Shown here one piece after another: positions 1 through 12,765 of a stretch of DNA of 64,000 nt. The notes beneath the pieces were generated by a model. That model was not told the DNA's origin. It ran no database searches and saw only the letters and a program-made list of their open reading frames with translations. Position 1 is the stretch's first letter. Each line of letters starts with the position of its first letter. The position numbers and the translations under genes were made by a program. The DNA is from Chalara sp. BL73 (Eukaryota; Ascomycota; Leotiomycetes; Helotiales). Location: contig CAKJVC010000187.1 in NCBI GenBank assembly GCA_918026815.1, positions 157,067-221,066 on the forward strand, written 5' to 3'.

Positions 1-842
1 TTACATGATGTGAATATCATAAGCCTTGTGCAAGATTAGAAAAAAGAGAGGTATTTCGCTGACTATATTTTGTTGTTTGACTTGTTATTTAGCTGCCTGG
101 AAATGCATCACGTAAGAGTGCGGCAATGCTTATGTCCCGCAAATCAAATGTTCGGCTCAATTTATGGACCACAATAGGATTGCTGTCTCCTTCTGTGCAT
201 GGTGTCAACAGACTGGGCAATCACAACACAATGCACTGTCATATAGTAGAAAATGCTCATGAAATCTCGCTTATGACCTTAATTTTTGGACTCCCTAAGA
301 GTTTTCGGTATCATCTAGAAGCTCATATCATGCTAGGGCAGTCATTTACCACATGCTGTCATCAACAACACTAGCCTATCCCAATGTACATCCCACAATC
401 CCTTGGTATTGGTCGTGAACAATCAACTCTACAAAATGTCCTCCACTATGAAATAATATCTCAAGGAAATCCTCGCAAGTGTCAGACCTGAACAATGCTT
501 TGCCGTCTCTCGCTACTAAACGCTCAGAGAATCGCTGCAAAATGCTTGTCCCTTTACTTTCCCGTCCCTTTGTGACCCATCATGTGCTTGCAACCAGATG
601 CATATACCAGCCCACCCCTTTAGGGTAGATATTAGCAACAGACCGCATCTTATATTGAACATATTCTTTTCCCTTCAAAGATGTATTCCTGACAAGTGTT
701 GTGTGAGGTGGGCCGTCACCAACCTCCCTTAAACGCCGATGGTGAGTAATGAATAGTTAAATAGTGTGTTCCTGTTGTGGTATAGCCACATAGATATGAA
801 CTGCAGCTTATACACTTCGCTTTTATCAGAGTGAGAAGGCCT
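1..842. other. Intergenic, no gene recognised
   Basis: I see no convincing coding sequence here on either strand. The stretch lies downstream (3') of the minus-strand kinase gene and probably holds its 3' UTR next to position 842. The only open frame of note (126-374, plus) is short, has no recognisable motif and has the composition of random sequence. Confidence 0.5.
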
Positions 843-3540
843 CTAGGGGCCGCCTTTCTCTGCCTTCTCCTGTGCTCTGGCGTCACGTGCCAATTTAACT
901 AAAGGTGCAAGCTCAATTAAATCGCTACAGTGCTTCATAAACTCGTGCTGAGATCTATTAGCGAAATCTTGGTTGGGAAAACAGGCATACTCACGCGTAA
1001 GAGATCATGTGCACTAGCTCGCTTCTCTGGATCAACCTTCAAGGCAAAGTACAAGAAGTCTTTGAACACATGGGATAATTGCGCTTCATCCTTGATCGCT
1101 GGTGTGCCGTTGGTTGCAATCAGATAAAGCGCTCGGAGAGGGCTTTCTGTGAGATATGGAGGCTCACCCTCGATCATCTCGATTGCCATAATACCAAGCG
1201 ACCAGATGTCGACCTTGCGTCCATACTCCTTGCGAGTAACAACCTCAGGGGCCATCCAGTAAGGCGTTCCGACCATTGTTGTTCGTTTATTATGAGCGTC
1301 GTTGATTTGGGCACAGAAACCGAAATCAGCTATCCCTTATTGTTAGCGAGCCATATTCGAAAACTCATAATTCTCGCTTACTTAGCTTGATATTACCCTC
1401 CATAGATAACAGAATGTTATCCGACTTAATATCTCGGTGGATCACGCCTTTGGAATGCAAATGTTGAAGGCCTTTCAACGTTTCCCGACACACTGAAGCA
1501 ATCTGTCCCTCAGTCATAATATTGAAAGTCACAACATCTGTCAGGCTGCCACCCTCCATATACTCCATAATGACCCAAAGCTCACCAGTGACCAGAAAAC
1601 TATCAATGAAATTGACAATATTTGGATGCGAGCTTTCCTTCATCACAATGATCTCGTTAATAATTAGATCCTTCTTGGGTTGTTGTTCAAGATTCATCTG
1701 CTTGATAGCTACTATTCGATCCGTGCCTTTCTCATATCCAGTGTAGACACCTCCCGAAGCACCTTGGCCGATCTTTGTCAGCTGCCTATATATGTCATGC
1801 GGATTGCCGTCTGAACAGATTTGCTTCAGTCTAGCCACAATATCAAAGCCAGTACTTTGGCGAGGACGTTGTCTTGGCCGTGCGCCTGCAACTGCTCTGG
1901 ATTGTTGGCTCGGATGCGGAATTCCATTAACTTGGCCCTGCGATGTAGGTGGTGTGGGTTGTGGGATTGGTTGCTTCTTGCTCTGGCTTCTTGCTAGTTG
2001 GTTGACCGGACTTTGCGCTGCGGCATATTCTTGTTGCTGCAAAAGCTGCTGCTGATATAACGCTTGTTGAGATTGAACCTGAACAGGTGAGGCATACGGG
2101 GATGTTCCATTGGCACGAGAGTTCGATCTTGATCGATGTTCCTCTGGAAGCATGGGCGAACCTTGTGTTGGTGGCACGTAGGCCAGGGCGGGCAAATCTT
2201 CACTTTGACGGGGCATCCCGATCCCAGAGTCTTTGACTTGAGGTGGGGGTGGTGCGGCCCTAGTTGGTCCCTGGAATGAAACTGGAGGCCTTGGTGCAGG
2301 ACGGGTGGGAACGAGGCCGTTAATATCTTTGGGTTGAATAGGAAGTGAGGTGCCAGGCTTTGGGACCGGAGGCGGAGCTCTTGGATTCTCAAAACTCGTC
2401 TCATGGTTAGATGGGAACCGCGGGCTGGCAGGAGGGCTCAGCATTGGTGTCATTGATCCATAACTCATTGGCGTACTGAGAAGCCCGGGAGAAATTGGTG
2501 CTGAAACTGAAGTTCCTACGCGTAGGTCGGGTGCCCTCGTATGATCGAATTTCTCCCAAACCTCATCTCCACTCTTCTCTGTATTTTCCTTATAAAATCC
2601 AACAATATCGACAATAGTCTGAGGGTGTTGTTCTTGCTCCTTTTTAGTAATCCCGCTATCGTTGATCATTCGCTGCCATTCTGTAGGAAGACCCTGTACC
2701 ATTCAATCAGTATTTAACCTGCCTCCATAGCCTCACATAGATATTCAGACTTACGGTGAACTTTCCCGTCGTATTGTCATATCCTACATGAGTAACATGA
2801 ACTGGATTCTCGGGCGCCGATATCTTGGGACCTCGAGGTGACATAAGACCCATGCTGCCTAACATGCTCTTCAGGCCAGACTGCTTCCTCGACACTCCCG
2901 GCTTCGGTTCTTTGGTCTCATCTGAATATCGCTTAGGAGTAATCAACTGATTCTCGCTAATACGGGGTATAGAACTGGCTTGGTTGATCATTCTATCTCC
3001 TGCCGAGAAACTGGCAGATTGTCGTAATGGCGGGCTTATCATCCGAGAATCTGGACTCGTATGCGACAGTGGTGGAGGTGGAGGACGTCTTAGTGAATTT
3101 TGGTAGCCAGTCGCCTTGGTCGAATCGATATGGGTGAGAATCCCGGATCCATCGAACGGTGCACCGATCAAATCATCACTAGTCTTCTGGTTCAGAGTTG
3201 GGCTTGAAGTGCGCCGTACTCCAGTCCGCACACTGCTCGACTCGGAGGCCGCCACGGTTGGAGAAGGGCCAGAGATTTGGCGTTCTAGAGAAGAATTCGA
3301 AGAGGTGGAGTGTGTCTTCTTGAAGGATGAGGGGTAGATGGGCGATGAGTTCTTCTTAGAGTGACCAGATGGGCCAGCGAATCGATTGTAGACCGGGGCT
3401 GAAGGACTTCGCTGGAGGCTGCCCGAGCTTTGCTTGCTGCGCAATGAATGACTATCGATAGTTCCTACATCGACGTTCAGGTTTGCGGCTTTGGGGTTAG
3501 GCTTGGTCAGACGGCGTTTGTTTGTCGATTTGTCCTCCAT
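843..3540 (-). CDS. p21-activated protein kinase, Cla4-like catalytic domain, no PH domain seen
   Basis: This is a PAK/STE20-family Ser/Thr kinase expected to act downstream of Cdc42/Rac in polarity and septation. Exons are 3540-2755, 2693-1382, 1329-995 and 947-843, summing to 845 codons plus stop. Residues 1-235 are low-complexity Ser/Pro-rich. A CRIB/p21-binding motif begins near residue 240 ([16 protein letters not shown]) and continues after the first intron ([10 protein letters not shown]). A long Pro/Gln-rich linker follows. The kinase domain spans about 564-815, with glycine loop [15 protein letters not shown] lysine 593, [13 protein letters not shown] and the activation segment TPYWMAPEV. 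The catalytic domain and the C-terminal tail ([10 protein letters not shown]) are closest to Cla4 as I know the family. Cla4 itself has an N-terminal PH domain, and none is visible here or in the 500 bases upstream. It could be a third, PH-less filamentous-fungal PAK lineage, so I leave the symbol blank. Confidence 0.93.
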
Positions 3541-3851
3541 GACTGTAGAGATTGATGGGCGTTTGACACTGTGGTAACTGGGGGGTTAGAGTTCGATGCC
3601 GTTTCGAATGGCGATTGGGTGTGGCTAGCAGGCACACGCAACAGCTCACAATCGGCGCTTGGAAAGGTCCTGGTTACCACAGGCGCGGTGGTGGTGGGGG
3701 GGGAGTTTCGTAGGATGGGATTGATGCGCAGAACAGTGTGATTATGCAGATTCTGGATAGATGAGGGTAGGAATAGCGAGTGGTCAATTGAGGATAAGGT
3801 AAAAATGAGAGATCGGCGGGTGGTGTTATTGTTGTTGATGTTGACGGCGGG

Positions 3852-3872
3852 TTGGCTGGCTGGCTGGCTGGC
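3852..3872. repeat. GGCT tetranucleotide microsatellite
   Basis: About five tandem copies of GGCT (TGGC) upstream of the PAK gene, within its presumed leader or promoter. Confidence 0.8.
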
Positions 3873-4159
3873 AGCTTTTTGGTGTCTCGAACTTGGTTTT
3901 CCCTCCTTCAACAGTGATGGGATGGGCTGCGGATAAGGTGGGTTAAATGTGGGGCACTTGTTCTTTTTTGGGGACGGGACTTGGGAGGGAAGAGGAGGAG
4001 GGGGGGGGGTTAGAGATTTTAATCCCAACACCCAGTAAAAGTATAAATTGGATATCTTCAGGCTTACAAGTAGATGATAGTTAGCGCTTTTTTATAAGCA
4101 TAATAGCAGATGGACTGGATTCTCGATTACAGCATCAAAGATTGATTGACTGACCAGTT

Positions 4160-4207
4160 GAATGAATGAATGAACGATTGATTGATTGAATGAATAAATA
4201 AATAAAA
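4160..4207. repeat. Imperfect GAAT/GATT/AAAT tetranucleotide repeat
   Basis: Runs of GAAT, then GATT, then AAAT units follow one another. This is simple-sequence DNA in the spacer upstream of the PAK gene. Confidence 0.8.
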
Positions 4208-7143
4208 CGGGCGAATGGTTGGTTGTGGGCCGAGCAAAAGGAACAAGCCGTGCCGAATTGTTTTAATTTTATCAGGTTGTTTTTTCTCTTCAAAGATGAG
4301 GCAAAGATGAAGCAGCTATCGGCTATTGTCCCGTCCAAATTGACAACATCCACATCACCACATCACCTCCCTTCACTAGCAAATAAAACGGGTCGCCGTA
4401 TTCCATAGACTGGCACGTGTCCTGACTTCACAACATTGTTCCTATTAGTATCTGCCATTCCCTATATTGCTACCATGCTACAGCAACGGCCAGCTTACTC
4501 AAAATGCTAATCATAGGATGCGCAAGGTGCTTCCTAGGTGGGCAGCGGGGCCATACGTGGTACATCCTGAAATGTGGCATTGCTACTTAAAGTCCCGATC
4601 GACTATTTAGTTCAACTTAGATCTAGACATAGCGAGCAGCTCGATATTTCTCTTCCAGAGACTAGCAGACTACATTCCTTGAGCACTCCAAAAAAAATCC
4701 TCGCAGCAGCGCCATCACAAGCATCTGCAACGTGCCTTGGGAGTTGCCCTATTCATGCACGGAACCCCACCCGAGAACATGACACTGCAACTCTGCAGGA
4801 GCATAGCAAGGAGGACGTTGATGACACCACAGAGCCTTTCCACATCCTTCCAGCGCAAGGCTTCCTTTACTGATTGATTTATTGACGTCTCCGACACCCA
4901 TGTTGTCTACTTCATTGCTTCGTCCAGGTTATCGATGAAAATTTGTCACAAGCATTCTGACGGTCCAATACAGAAGGTCGTCAGCATTATAAGGAAACTA
5001 GGTCTTCCATAATATTGCATCGCCACCCTCAGGAAGATTCCTCTGCACAACATGTGTTCTACGACCTTGGAGAACAACATCATGCGGTAGTACAAGCCTA
5101 CCCTTGATGCGAGGTCCTGATATCTAGAGCAAAATTGGATCACGGCTAACAAGCCACATCTCAGGTCTAATCAGGTCAAAATTCTATTGCTAACACTACG
5201 GGAAAAAAAATTAAAAATTAAAAATAAAATTAAAAAAATTCCCATGCTTTCTTTGGACATACCAAGTAATAGATATCCCGTTCAGGGTGCTCCCAATCGC
5301 TCCGAGCTAAAATCATAGGGCCTTAGAGCTTGCCAAGGCCGCTCATTTCCTTCCATTTCTAGCCTCCAACCATTCAGTCCTTCAAGGCTGATTTCAGAAA
5401 GCTTCTCTGTTCGAACAGTTTGTGACATGTTACGACCCAGGTAAACCAGAACATGGCTAGAGACAAATATCCCCGCCAACCCGGCTTTGGCTCAGCTCAC
5501 CTGATTAGCAAGTGATTTACCATGTTGTGACATAAAAATGCATCAAATCCTCCTTCGCAATCATGGGCTCAAAATTTGGCATCCGCCGACATTGCTCTTT
5601 TATCACTTGGCTTTACCTTGCGTAGCGCTTAAGGTAAGAGGCAGGCTGTGCTCAAAGGTGTCTTAGTTCAGTCTGGCCCTGATGAAGCAGTACTTCTATA
5701 CTAAGCACAGTTGATTCAGTAGGCCGTCGACCGTATCTAGTATGGTATGGCTTCAATATCACGAATGAATGTACCGAGCAGCGTTTTCACCTTGCAGTCT
5801 CTGCGAAGATAATACAGATACATAGAGAAAGTAAGTGCGGCGGTCAGGCATGCTAGGAATTCGGAGTCGGGCCATTTATGAGTTTTGATCACTCTAGCCT
5901 GCTATCAGCAGATTTTTTTTTATCACAGGCTTTCTTCGATTTGTTGCATAAGCTGTGCATGCATCCTAGATCTCAACAGGGATATCCTAAATTTTACGGC
6001 TATAACCAAAATTTCCTTTTGAATGCTAGAACTTTTAGTATTTGCTGATCTAGACCGAGGTAAAGGGCAAACACCAACTAGACTCATCTAAGATACTTAT
6101 GTTCAGATTTTAGCATCCAAGAACTTTTAATGTCCTTGATTAAATGAAACCTCCAGTGAAGCTATAATTTGTTTCTACGCACATAAATCAGAAGTATCAG
6201 GCAGCAACAGTTAATTGAACAACCTTTCTTCCTTCCTCCGACTTCCAAAATCATAGGGAATATAAAGTCTAGAACATGAACCTATTGTCCCAATGTACTA
6301 TATAGGCCTGTGAGATTGGAAAGAAAGATGTGAGTGTTATCGATGCATTGGACTTTCGCATAAAATCCCCCTTTTTTCTCTATAAATTGTGCCTGGCCAA
6401 TTGTAACCAAGACTTTTCCTACAACAAAGCAGAATGCCCATGCACTCTAGACTTTAATGGCCTGTGGCGCGCTCTTCCTGTCTGCCTAAACGCACACATA
6501 TTGTCCAGGTAGCAAAAGCGGAATCCAAGGAAATTCATTTGGATATTTACTATACTAGATGAGAATATGGTACTTTATGGATGGAATATAACTTGGGACA
6601 GAACATGTGGGAGGCAAAGAGAAAACGGTTGCCATAGGCCCGTGCACTCCAATGACAATTCGCCTCAACCCGCTAAATGGCGCTAAACCTAATTTGTATT
6701 GAGGGATCCACGCCCACGACGAGCTCGACTTGCGATCCAAACTTGCCGAGATATTTATTTCCAAACCACAAACTTGCGAACAGAGTTCATCGGCCTCTTG
6801 CATGAACCCTGCATCTGCATCTCCATCTGGATTCAGACATACATACCTTCATATATATCTGCCAGTATTTTCTACATTGCCCTCTATGCAATTCCTGAGA
6901 AAATAGGAGCCAGTCCTTTACCCACTTTGATTCACTGCGTGGCCTCTTCCAAAGCGTCACTGCTAATACTCCAGTCCAATTGCTTCGCAATTCACATCCA
7001 AATTGCATTTCGACAGTGAGTGAATTCATAGCCATTCCAATTTCATCCCCTAGCTAATTCCATCGTCCAGTATTGTACAATCCTAAAAGCCACACCCTCG
7101 ACCTAGAACCTACCTGATTCTTGCAACCTTATACTCTGTCGTC

Positions 7144-10100
7144 ATGGCCTCTACAGCTTCCGCACAAAACAGCTTGACTTCAGCGCAGCAGCTTATGCAA
7201 CATCACAATGAGCACTTTCCCACAGTGGAAGATGTGGTGGATGAGGCAGACCTAAAGCACAGCGAAGAACCAAAATCCTCGAGTGTTCTCGAAGCTCCTA
7301 GTGATGAGTCTGCCCCTGGTTGGGTGCCTCCTATGTCGGCAAAGGCAGCGGGAAAACGCAAAGAGGATGCACCAGCACAAGGCAGCCATCCAAACCTTGA
7401 TCCGGCTTCAGAGGAGCTTTTCCCAGTCCTTGGAGGCGGTCCCAAGCCAACGCAATCGACACCTGCTACCTGGGGAAAGAGTTCTGGAACTGCTACTCCG
7501 ACTACCCCTAATGATACTAGCAATGGCATTTCTAATGGAGCTTCAACTCCTTCGATCGCAATCCGTCAGGATCCTCGCAAGATCAATATTCCTGGGCAGG
7601 TTAAGGAGGACTACACCCTACAAAATAGTCAGATTCTCTCGCGTAAAGATATGAAGAAACCTTTGCCAGACATTTTGAAGGATATCAACCGGAAGTCTAA
7701 GAAAGTTACAGTCACACATTCTAGCAGACAAAACGACACAACCTTCACTGCCACTGGGCCATCACGGGAAGCTGTCCGTGAAGCACTACTCCAGGTGATC
7801 TCTCAGGTTGGGGCCAAGGTAAGCAATTTTACCATGATAAGATGATCCAGCTAAGTTTCCCGCAGATCACAGACAAAGTTGCTATCCCTTCATCTACCAA
7901 GGCGCACATCATCGGCAAGGCCGGATCGAAGATAAAGGAGATCCAAGAAAGAACTGGGGCGCGTATCCAAATCCCAAAGTCTGAGGGTCCTGCAGTTCCT
8001 GTAGATGACGAGGATGACCCTATTATCGAAATACTCATCGAAGGTAATGCACTGGCTGTGGGAAACGCTCAAAGAGAGATCCTAAAGATTGCTGGCGAGC
8101 GTACACCTTCCGTCAACTCGAAGCTTCGCTCTGTTCCCGCTGAATTCTTCCCTTTTATTGCACAGAACGAGCGTATCAAGTCCTTTGAAAATCAAGGGGC
8201 TCAAATTCGTGTGCCCGAATATCACACTTGGAGCCGTCCGCCTCCTGAGGACGCTGCGGAATTGCAGCCTGCTTTAGGAGACAACGTTATCTCTTTGGCT
8301 GGTGAGCGGCAGGCCGTGCAAGCTCTCAAAGCTGAGATTGAAAATTTTGTGGCAGAATTGAAGCAGCAAGTGGAAATTGATAATGGCCTTTTCATTGACC
8401 GGGCCAGGCATCAATTTATCATTGGTAAGGCTGGTATGACTGCCGATGAGTTCCTGGCTGAGACAGGATGTGTCATTATTTTGCCTGGGGATGTGGACGT
8501 ATCTGAAATCACACTTATTGGACCTTCTCAAAAGATCGCAGCTGCCAGAAAATTGGCACAGAGTCAAGTTAACAACATGCAAAATGGTCGGGTGGATGTG
8601 CAGAAGTACTCTCGAAGCAAAGAGGCTACACATGCTCAAAATCTTACTCAGTACCTACGTCAGCGCAAGGCCTTGGAACAAATTGAGGCGGAATTTGGCA
8701 CCCATATTGTTCCCAGTGATGGCGCAACGCTAGAAATATTTTCCAGGGAATATAGCAACATCTCAAATGCCACGACCGAGGTGCACTCGATCATTCGTGC
8801 CCATCCACCATCACGTATAGCCACAGTTCCGGTAGATCCATTCTATCATAGTTATCTACAAAAGGATATAACCCCAAAGATCAAATCCGATTATGGGGTC
8901 CATATCGTGGTACCGAACTCAAGTGATGGCCAAGTCCTTCTAATTTATGAGGGCGAGGATGGATTGGATCCTGAATACAAGGTTTCACGCAGCGCACCAA
9001 AGGCTGATGAAATCAAGGCATTTGAGAAAGGCTTGAGAGACGCTCAAAAACATATCATTGATATTATCAGTGCGCAAGCTCAGATCACAAGCAAGGAGAT
9101 TGACGTTCCTCAAATGTAAAGTTTTCCCGTTTCCAAGGAATAGGAAATCGCTAATAACAAATATAGCTTCCATGACAAGTTGAAGAGATATATCAGAGGT
9201 GAGATGGATGCTGAGCGCGCCGCTGGCAACATACCAGTGCGTGTTTCGTCTTCTGGTACAATCGTCACTCTACGTGGCCCGGCTCCTGCTGTCGAGAGCC
9301 TCGCTATTAAAGTAAATGCATTTGTCAAACAAGCTGAGCAAGACGAAAAAGAGCGCGGTTTCACACTACCCCCCTTTGACTTTCCGCAAAAACATGCAAA
9401 TCAGCTTATTGGCAAACAAGGTAATTACATCAACGGCCTCCGTGAGAAATTCGATGTCGACATCAAGGTCGAGGATGGCAAAGTCGAAATCAAAGGGCCA
9501 AAGGCTAAGGCTGAAGCTGCTCGATCACACATTTCGGCGCTTGGGAGGCAATGGGCTGATGAAACAACACATACACTAATAATTGACCCTAAGTACCACC
9601 GTGAACTTATTGGTCGGGAAGGTAATCAAATCCACAAATTACAGAACAAATACAAGGTTCAGATTCAATTCCCACGATCAGCCCGGCCAGTAAAGGATGA
9701 CCAGTCAAACGGTGATGCAACAAGCGAATCTGGCAGAAAAGGAAACCGGAAGGACCAAGCTCCAAACGAGGTCATCATCAAAGGACCCAAGAAGGGAGCA
9801 GACGATACACGAGGAGAACTTCTTGATCTAGTTCAGTACCTTCAAGACAACTCATTCTCAGCTACTGTATCGGTCCAACAAAGTCAGATTCCATCCCTCA
9901 TTGGCCAGGGCGGGAAGCTTATGGATGAGCTTCGTGCCACTACTGGCGCTAGAATTGACGTGCCAAATGCAAAAGATGCCAAGGACTCATCTGGCAATGT
10001 GGACATTCAGATCAAAGGTACCAAAGCCGAGGTAGCCCAGGCCAAGAAATTGCTTGAAGAAAAGAAAAACATCTTCGACCATACTATTACCAAGACCCTG

Positions 10101-11166
10101 GACGTGGATAAAAAGCACCACAGAGCTCTAATTGGAGGCGGAGGTGAGTCGAACGGTTAATTTATCTTTTGCTGGTGTCTAATATTCTGCAGGTTCCAAG
10201 CTTCGTGAGATTGTTGTTAAGGCTGGTGGCTCAGACGATCGTCGGGACCTCGCTAGAACTGTCCAGTTCCCCAAGTCTGAGTCTGATGGAAATAGTATCA
10301 AGATTGAGGGCAACAAAGAAGTTGTTGATAAGATCATTGCCTTGATGCAGGAAATAGTTGCAGACTTAGACAACCAAACTACAGATGTTGTTGAGGTACC
10401 AACTGATAAGCATCGTACACTAATTGGTCGTGGTGGGGAAACTAAGAAAGATCTCGAGTCTCGGCTGAAGGTTTCCTTGGATATCCCAAGACAAGGCAGT
10501 GGCCAGACTGGTGTTAAAATCACCGGTGCTCCTTCTGAAGTGGAAGCTGCGAAGGCACATATTCTACAGCTTGTGAAGGAACAAGAAGGCGAAACGGTAC
10601 TTGTTCCACGAAGTCTTCACCATGTAATCTCGGATAACGGGCAATTCTTCCGCAAACTCCAAAATAACTTGCAGGTGACGGTCAATCATGATCGCCATCA
10701 GATCCCGCCAAAGCCAGCAGCACCATCAACTTCAGGTGCAAACGGTGCCTCTTTACCAACAATCGTAGATGATGACGACACTATTGCGAACTCTTTCTCA
10801 TGGCACGTTATCGGTACAGCAGACTCAGGACTTGACGGTGAAATTCCATGGGTATTGCGCGGCTCCCCCGAAAATGTAGCCAAGGCAAAGGCCAATCTTG
10901 CTACTGCCATTGAGCAAGCTTCAAACTCCTCTCGAGGCTTCCTTCGGTTGCCTGATCCAAGCACTTACAGATTTGTAATCGGACAGGGCGGCAGCAAGGT
11001 AAACAGTATCCGTAAGGCAACTGGATGCAAAATTACCGTTCCTCGTGATCAAGCAAAGGATGAGGCGATTGAGATCTCAGGTTCTTTGGATGGTATCGAG
11101 AAGGCCAAGGACCTGATTCTTGAAGCGGTCAAGGATGGCAAGAATAATACAAACGGAAGAGCATAG
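7144..11166 (+). CDS. SCP160: Multi-KH-domain RNA-binding protein, vigilin/Scp160 family
   Basis: This is a vigilin-type RNA-binding protein; in yeast Scp160 associates with polysomes and the ER and influences translation of bound mRNAs. Exons are 7144-7818, 7866-9115, 9167-10143 and 10193-11166, giving 1291 residues, about the size of vigilin. The first 130 residues are low-complexity. At least eight KH domains keep a GxxG RNA-binding loop: IIGKAGSK, IIGKAGMT, LIGKQGNY, LIGREGNQ, LIGQGGKL, LIGGGGSK, LIGRGGET and VIGQGGSK. Other KH repeats between them look degenerate, as is usual in this family. The intron at 10144-10192 falls inside a GGGGSK loop. The start is the first ATG of a long frame, 'gtcATGGCC', with a good context. 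Confidence 0.95.
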
Positions 11167-11646
11167 ATATCTACTCTATAACCTAGTGCTCTCATTTAAA
11201 TTTGTGCATTAGAGCGTTGCGAAAGGAGAAATCGGTGCCTTATGCATTGGCGATAGGTTTTTGTGTATCAAAAAAAAATGGCAGCAGACGAGATGAAACT
11301 CGCTGGGCCAAAAATTCACTTGTGCATTAGTTCTTGGCTATACATTGGCGCCTGCCAATTATCATGTTAGCAATCCAATCATCCGCTCAAACTCTAGATA
11401 CAAAGTTTCAGTTATGTGCTTCGAGACCATTTTTTGCTCTGTCCAGGAGTGTGCTGCTTGCCTATACGGAGGGTTAACCCTTTCAAGTGAGTTTGAATTA
11501 ATTAAACCTAAGTCATTAATGTCTCTCAAGATATGTGTTTGGCGATATTCATGCAAAATATGAGATATACGAGTTCTCCTTTATCCTAGAGCTCTCCATA
11601 TTTGGTCACAGTTCTTCGCGGTTTTGGTCAGCCCATAAGCTACACC
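11167..11646. other. Convergent 3' spacer
   Basis: This lies between the 3' end of SCP160 (plus) and the 3' end of the GC-rich secreted protein (minus). I see only AT-rich untranslated-looking sequence. Short open frames near 11345-11563 on both strands have no motif. Confidence 0.5.
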
Positions 11647-12240
11647 CTACACAGCGACAACCGCCAGACCGGCCAGAGCCGCAATCAGCATATCGATCAA
11701 AATAACACCGATGACGATATACGCCACGACGTCCGCGTTCCTCAGCAGCGTGTCGACAAAGCCTCTGATCGCGGACGCGCATTTCCGGATCGCCTCGTCG
11801 AACTCGACGTCGCTGCATTCGTCAAAGACCGTCTTCTTGGTCACCGAGTCCCAGGCGTAGACGCAACTCCCGCCGCCCACGGCGTTCTGGTACTTGACCA
11901 TGTGCAGGTTGACCACCTCGGAATACGTGCCCCGCAGCCCGGGATCCCGCTTGTCCACGTGGAAGTTGACATGCTCGTGGCTTGGGAACTTGGGCCCTGC
12001 GTATCCGACGTGTGGGTTAGTGAAGTAGAGCTTTAGGTTGCCGATTGTGACTAGGCCCCAGTAGAGGCCGGCGCCGCCTTGCCGTTGGGTGATGGCGTTG
12101 GGTTGGGCTATTGCATCTAGAGAATACAGATCTCTGGATTCATTTATTTTGTCGAAAGGTTCGACTCCGGCGTAACTGTTTGGGGTGGATATGCTGGTAG
12201 AGATGAGGGAGGTTAGAGTAAGGGCGAGGAGAATAGGCAG
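11647..12240 (-). CDS. Putative secreted or membrane-anchored protein, start unresolved
   Basis: I do not recognise the family. The frame is open from 12291 down to the stop at 11647, about 198 residues from a CTG at 12240. It opens with a hydrophobic signal-peptide-like run (LPILLALTLTSLIS). A soluble part follows with Gly, aromatic and His-rich patches (AGLYWG, FPSHEHVNFHV). The C-terminus is strongly hydrophobic (VAYIVIGVILIDML, then AALAGLAVVAV), which fits a transmembrane anchor. No in-frame ATG precedes the hydrophobic run before a stop at 12292-12294. Either a 5' exon with the start lies upstream (an ATG-led frame at 12292-12504 is a weak candidate) or the start has been lost. It is visibly more GC-rich than its flanks, which supports coding and may mark a different history. 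Confidence 0.55.
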   Translation of the reverse strand: MPILLALTLTSLISTSISTPNSYAGVEPFDKINESRDLYSLDAIAQPNAITQRQGGAGLYWGLVTIGNLKLYFTNPHVGYAGPKFPSHEHVNFHVDKRDPGLRGTYSEVVNLHMVKYQNAVGGGSCVYAWDSVTKKTVFDECSDVEFDEAIRKCASAIRGFVDTLLRNADVVAYIVIGVILIDMLIAALAGLAVVAV

Positions 12241-12765
12241 GTTTTCACACTTCTTGTATAGGCGGCTTTGCTCGTAACATATCCAATCACTTCAAAAGAA
12301 ATGACAGGTGAGGATAATTAAACCTCGTAAGTACCCTGTGACCTCCACTATAAAATTAAATTTCCAGGTCTTCGCCGATGTATAGCATGAAAAGAGTCTT
12401 ACATGCTTTGTTATCCAGCTGAATACTTTTCTCAGTCTGTATCCACCCAGCCCAACCCAGACCCGTAGAAGAACGGACAATTTTGGAAGTGGAAGATTCA
12501 TCATTTAATACGGTACCTCTGCTTTGAAATGTAAATGTAAGACTTTGGGGCTGAGAACAGCCGCATTTATTGCTCTTGACAGAAAAAGGAGGTAAGCGAG
12601 AAAAATGGATACCAGCCTGCTGAAGCGTTAGCCTCGTTTACTTCTTTGATCGTTCAAGACCAGAGAATAACGAGCGACGGTTCTTTGTTCTTGTAACTCA
12701 TTAACAATGTGTCTGTTGCACCTCTTCCTTTTACCGTGCATACCAAATCACAAAAGATTTCTGAC
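12241..12765. other. Spacer between divergent unknown genes
   Basis: No conserved coding is visible. It may hold a 5' exon of the minus-strand secreted protein. An ATG at 12707, 59 bases before the assigned start of the plus-strand gene, opens a 21-codon upstream frame in a different phase that ends at a TGA overlapping that region. This could act as a leader uORF. Confidence 0.4.

Larger units (their letters stand above)
3541..7143. other. Long gene-poor spacer
   Basis: This 3.6 kb spacer lies between the start of the minus-strand PAK and the start of the plus-strand SCP160, so both promoters are inside it. The PAK-proximal part (3541-4030) is strongly strand-biased, rich in pyrimidines on the coding strand, as fungal 5' leaders often are. 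The middle (about 5200-6300) is AT-rich with A/T runs. Open frames here are short and show no family resemblance. The last 400 bases before 7144 read like a 5' leader with no clear conserved coding. Confidence 0.5.

Noticed and set aside
126..374. 82-codon plus-strand frame
   Set aside because: No motif, random-looking composition, no codon bias and no neighbour logic.
1994..2404. 136-codon minus-strand frame inside the PAK gene
   Set aside because: It is a shadow frame of the low-complexity PAK linker.
3507..4031. Minus-strand frame upstream of the PAK start that might have carried a PH domain
   Set aside because: The translation is Pro/Ser/Asn simple sequence from a pyrimidine-rich leader, with nothing like a PH fold; it also overlaps the PAK start in another phase.
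12150..12180. tRNA B-box-like GGTTCGACTCC on the plus strand
   Set aside because: No A box, acceptor stem or anticodon arm at the right distance; it lies in the coding frame of the minus-strand secreted protein.
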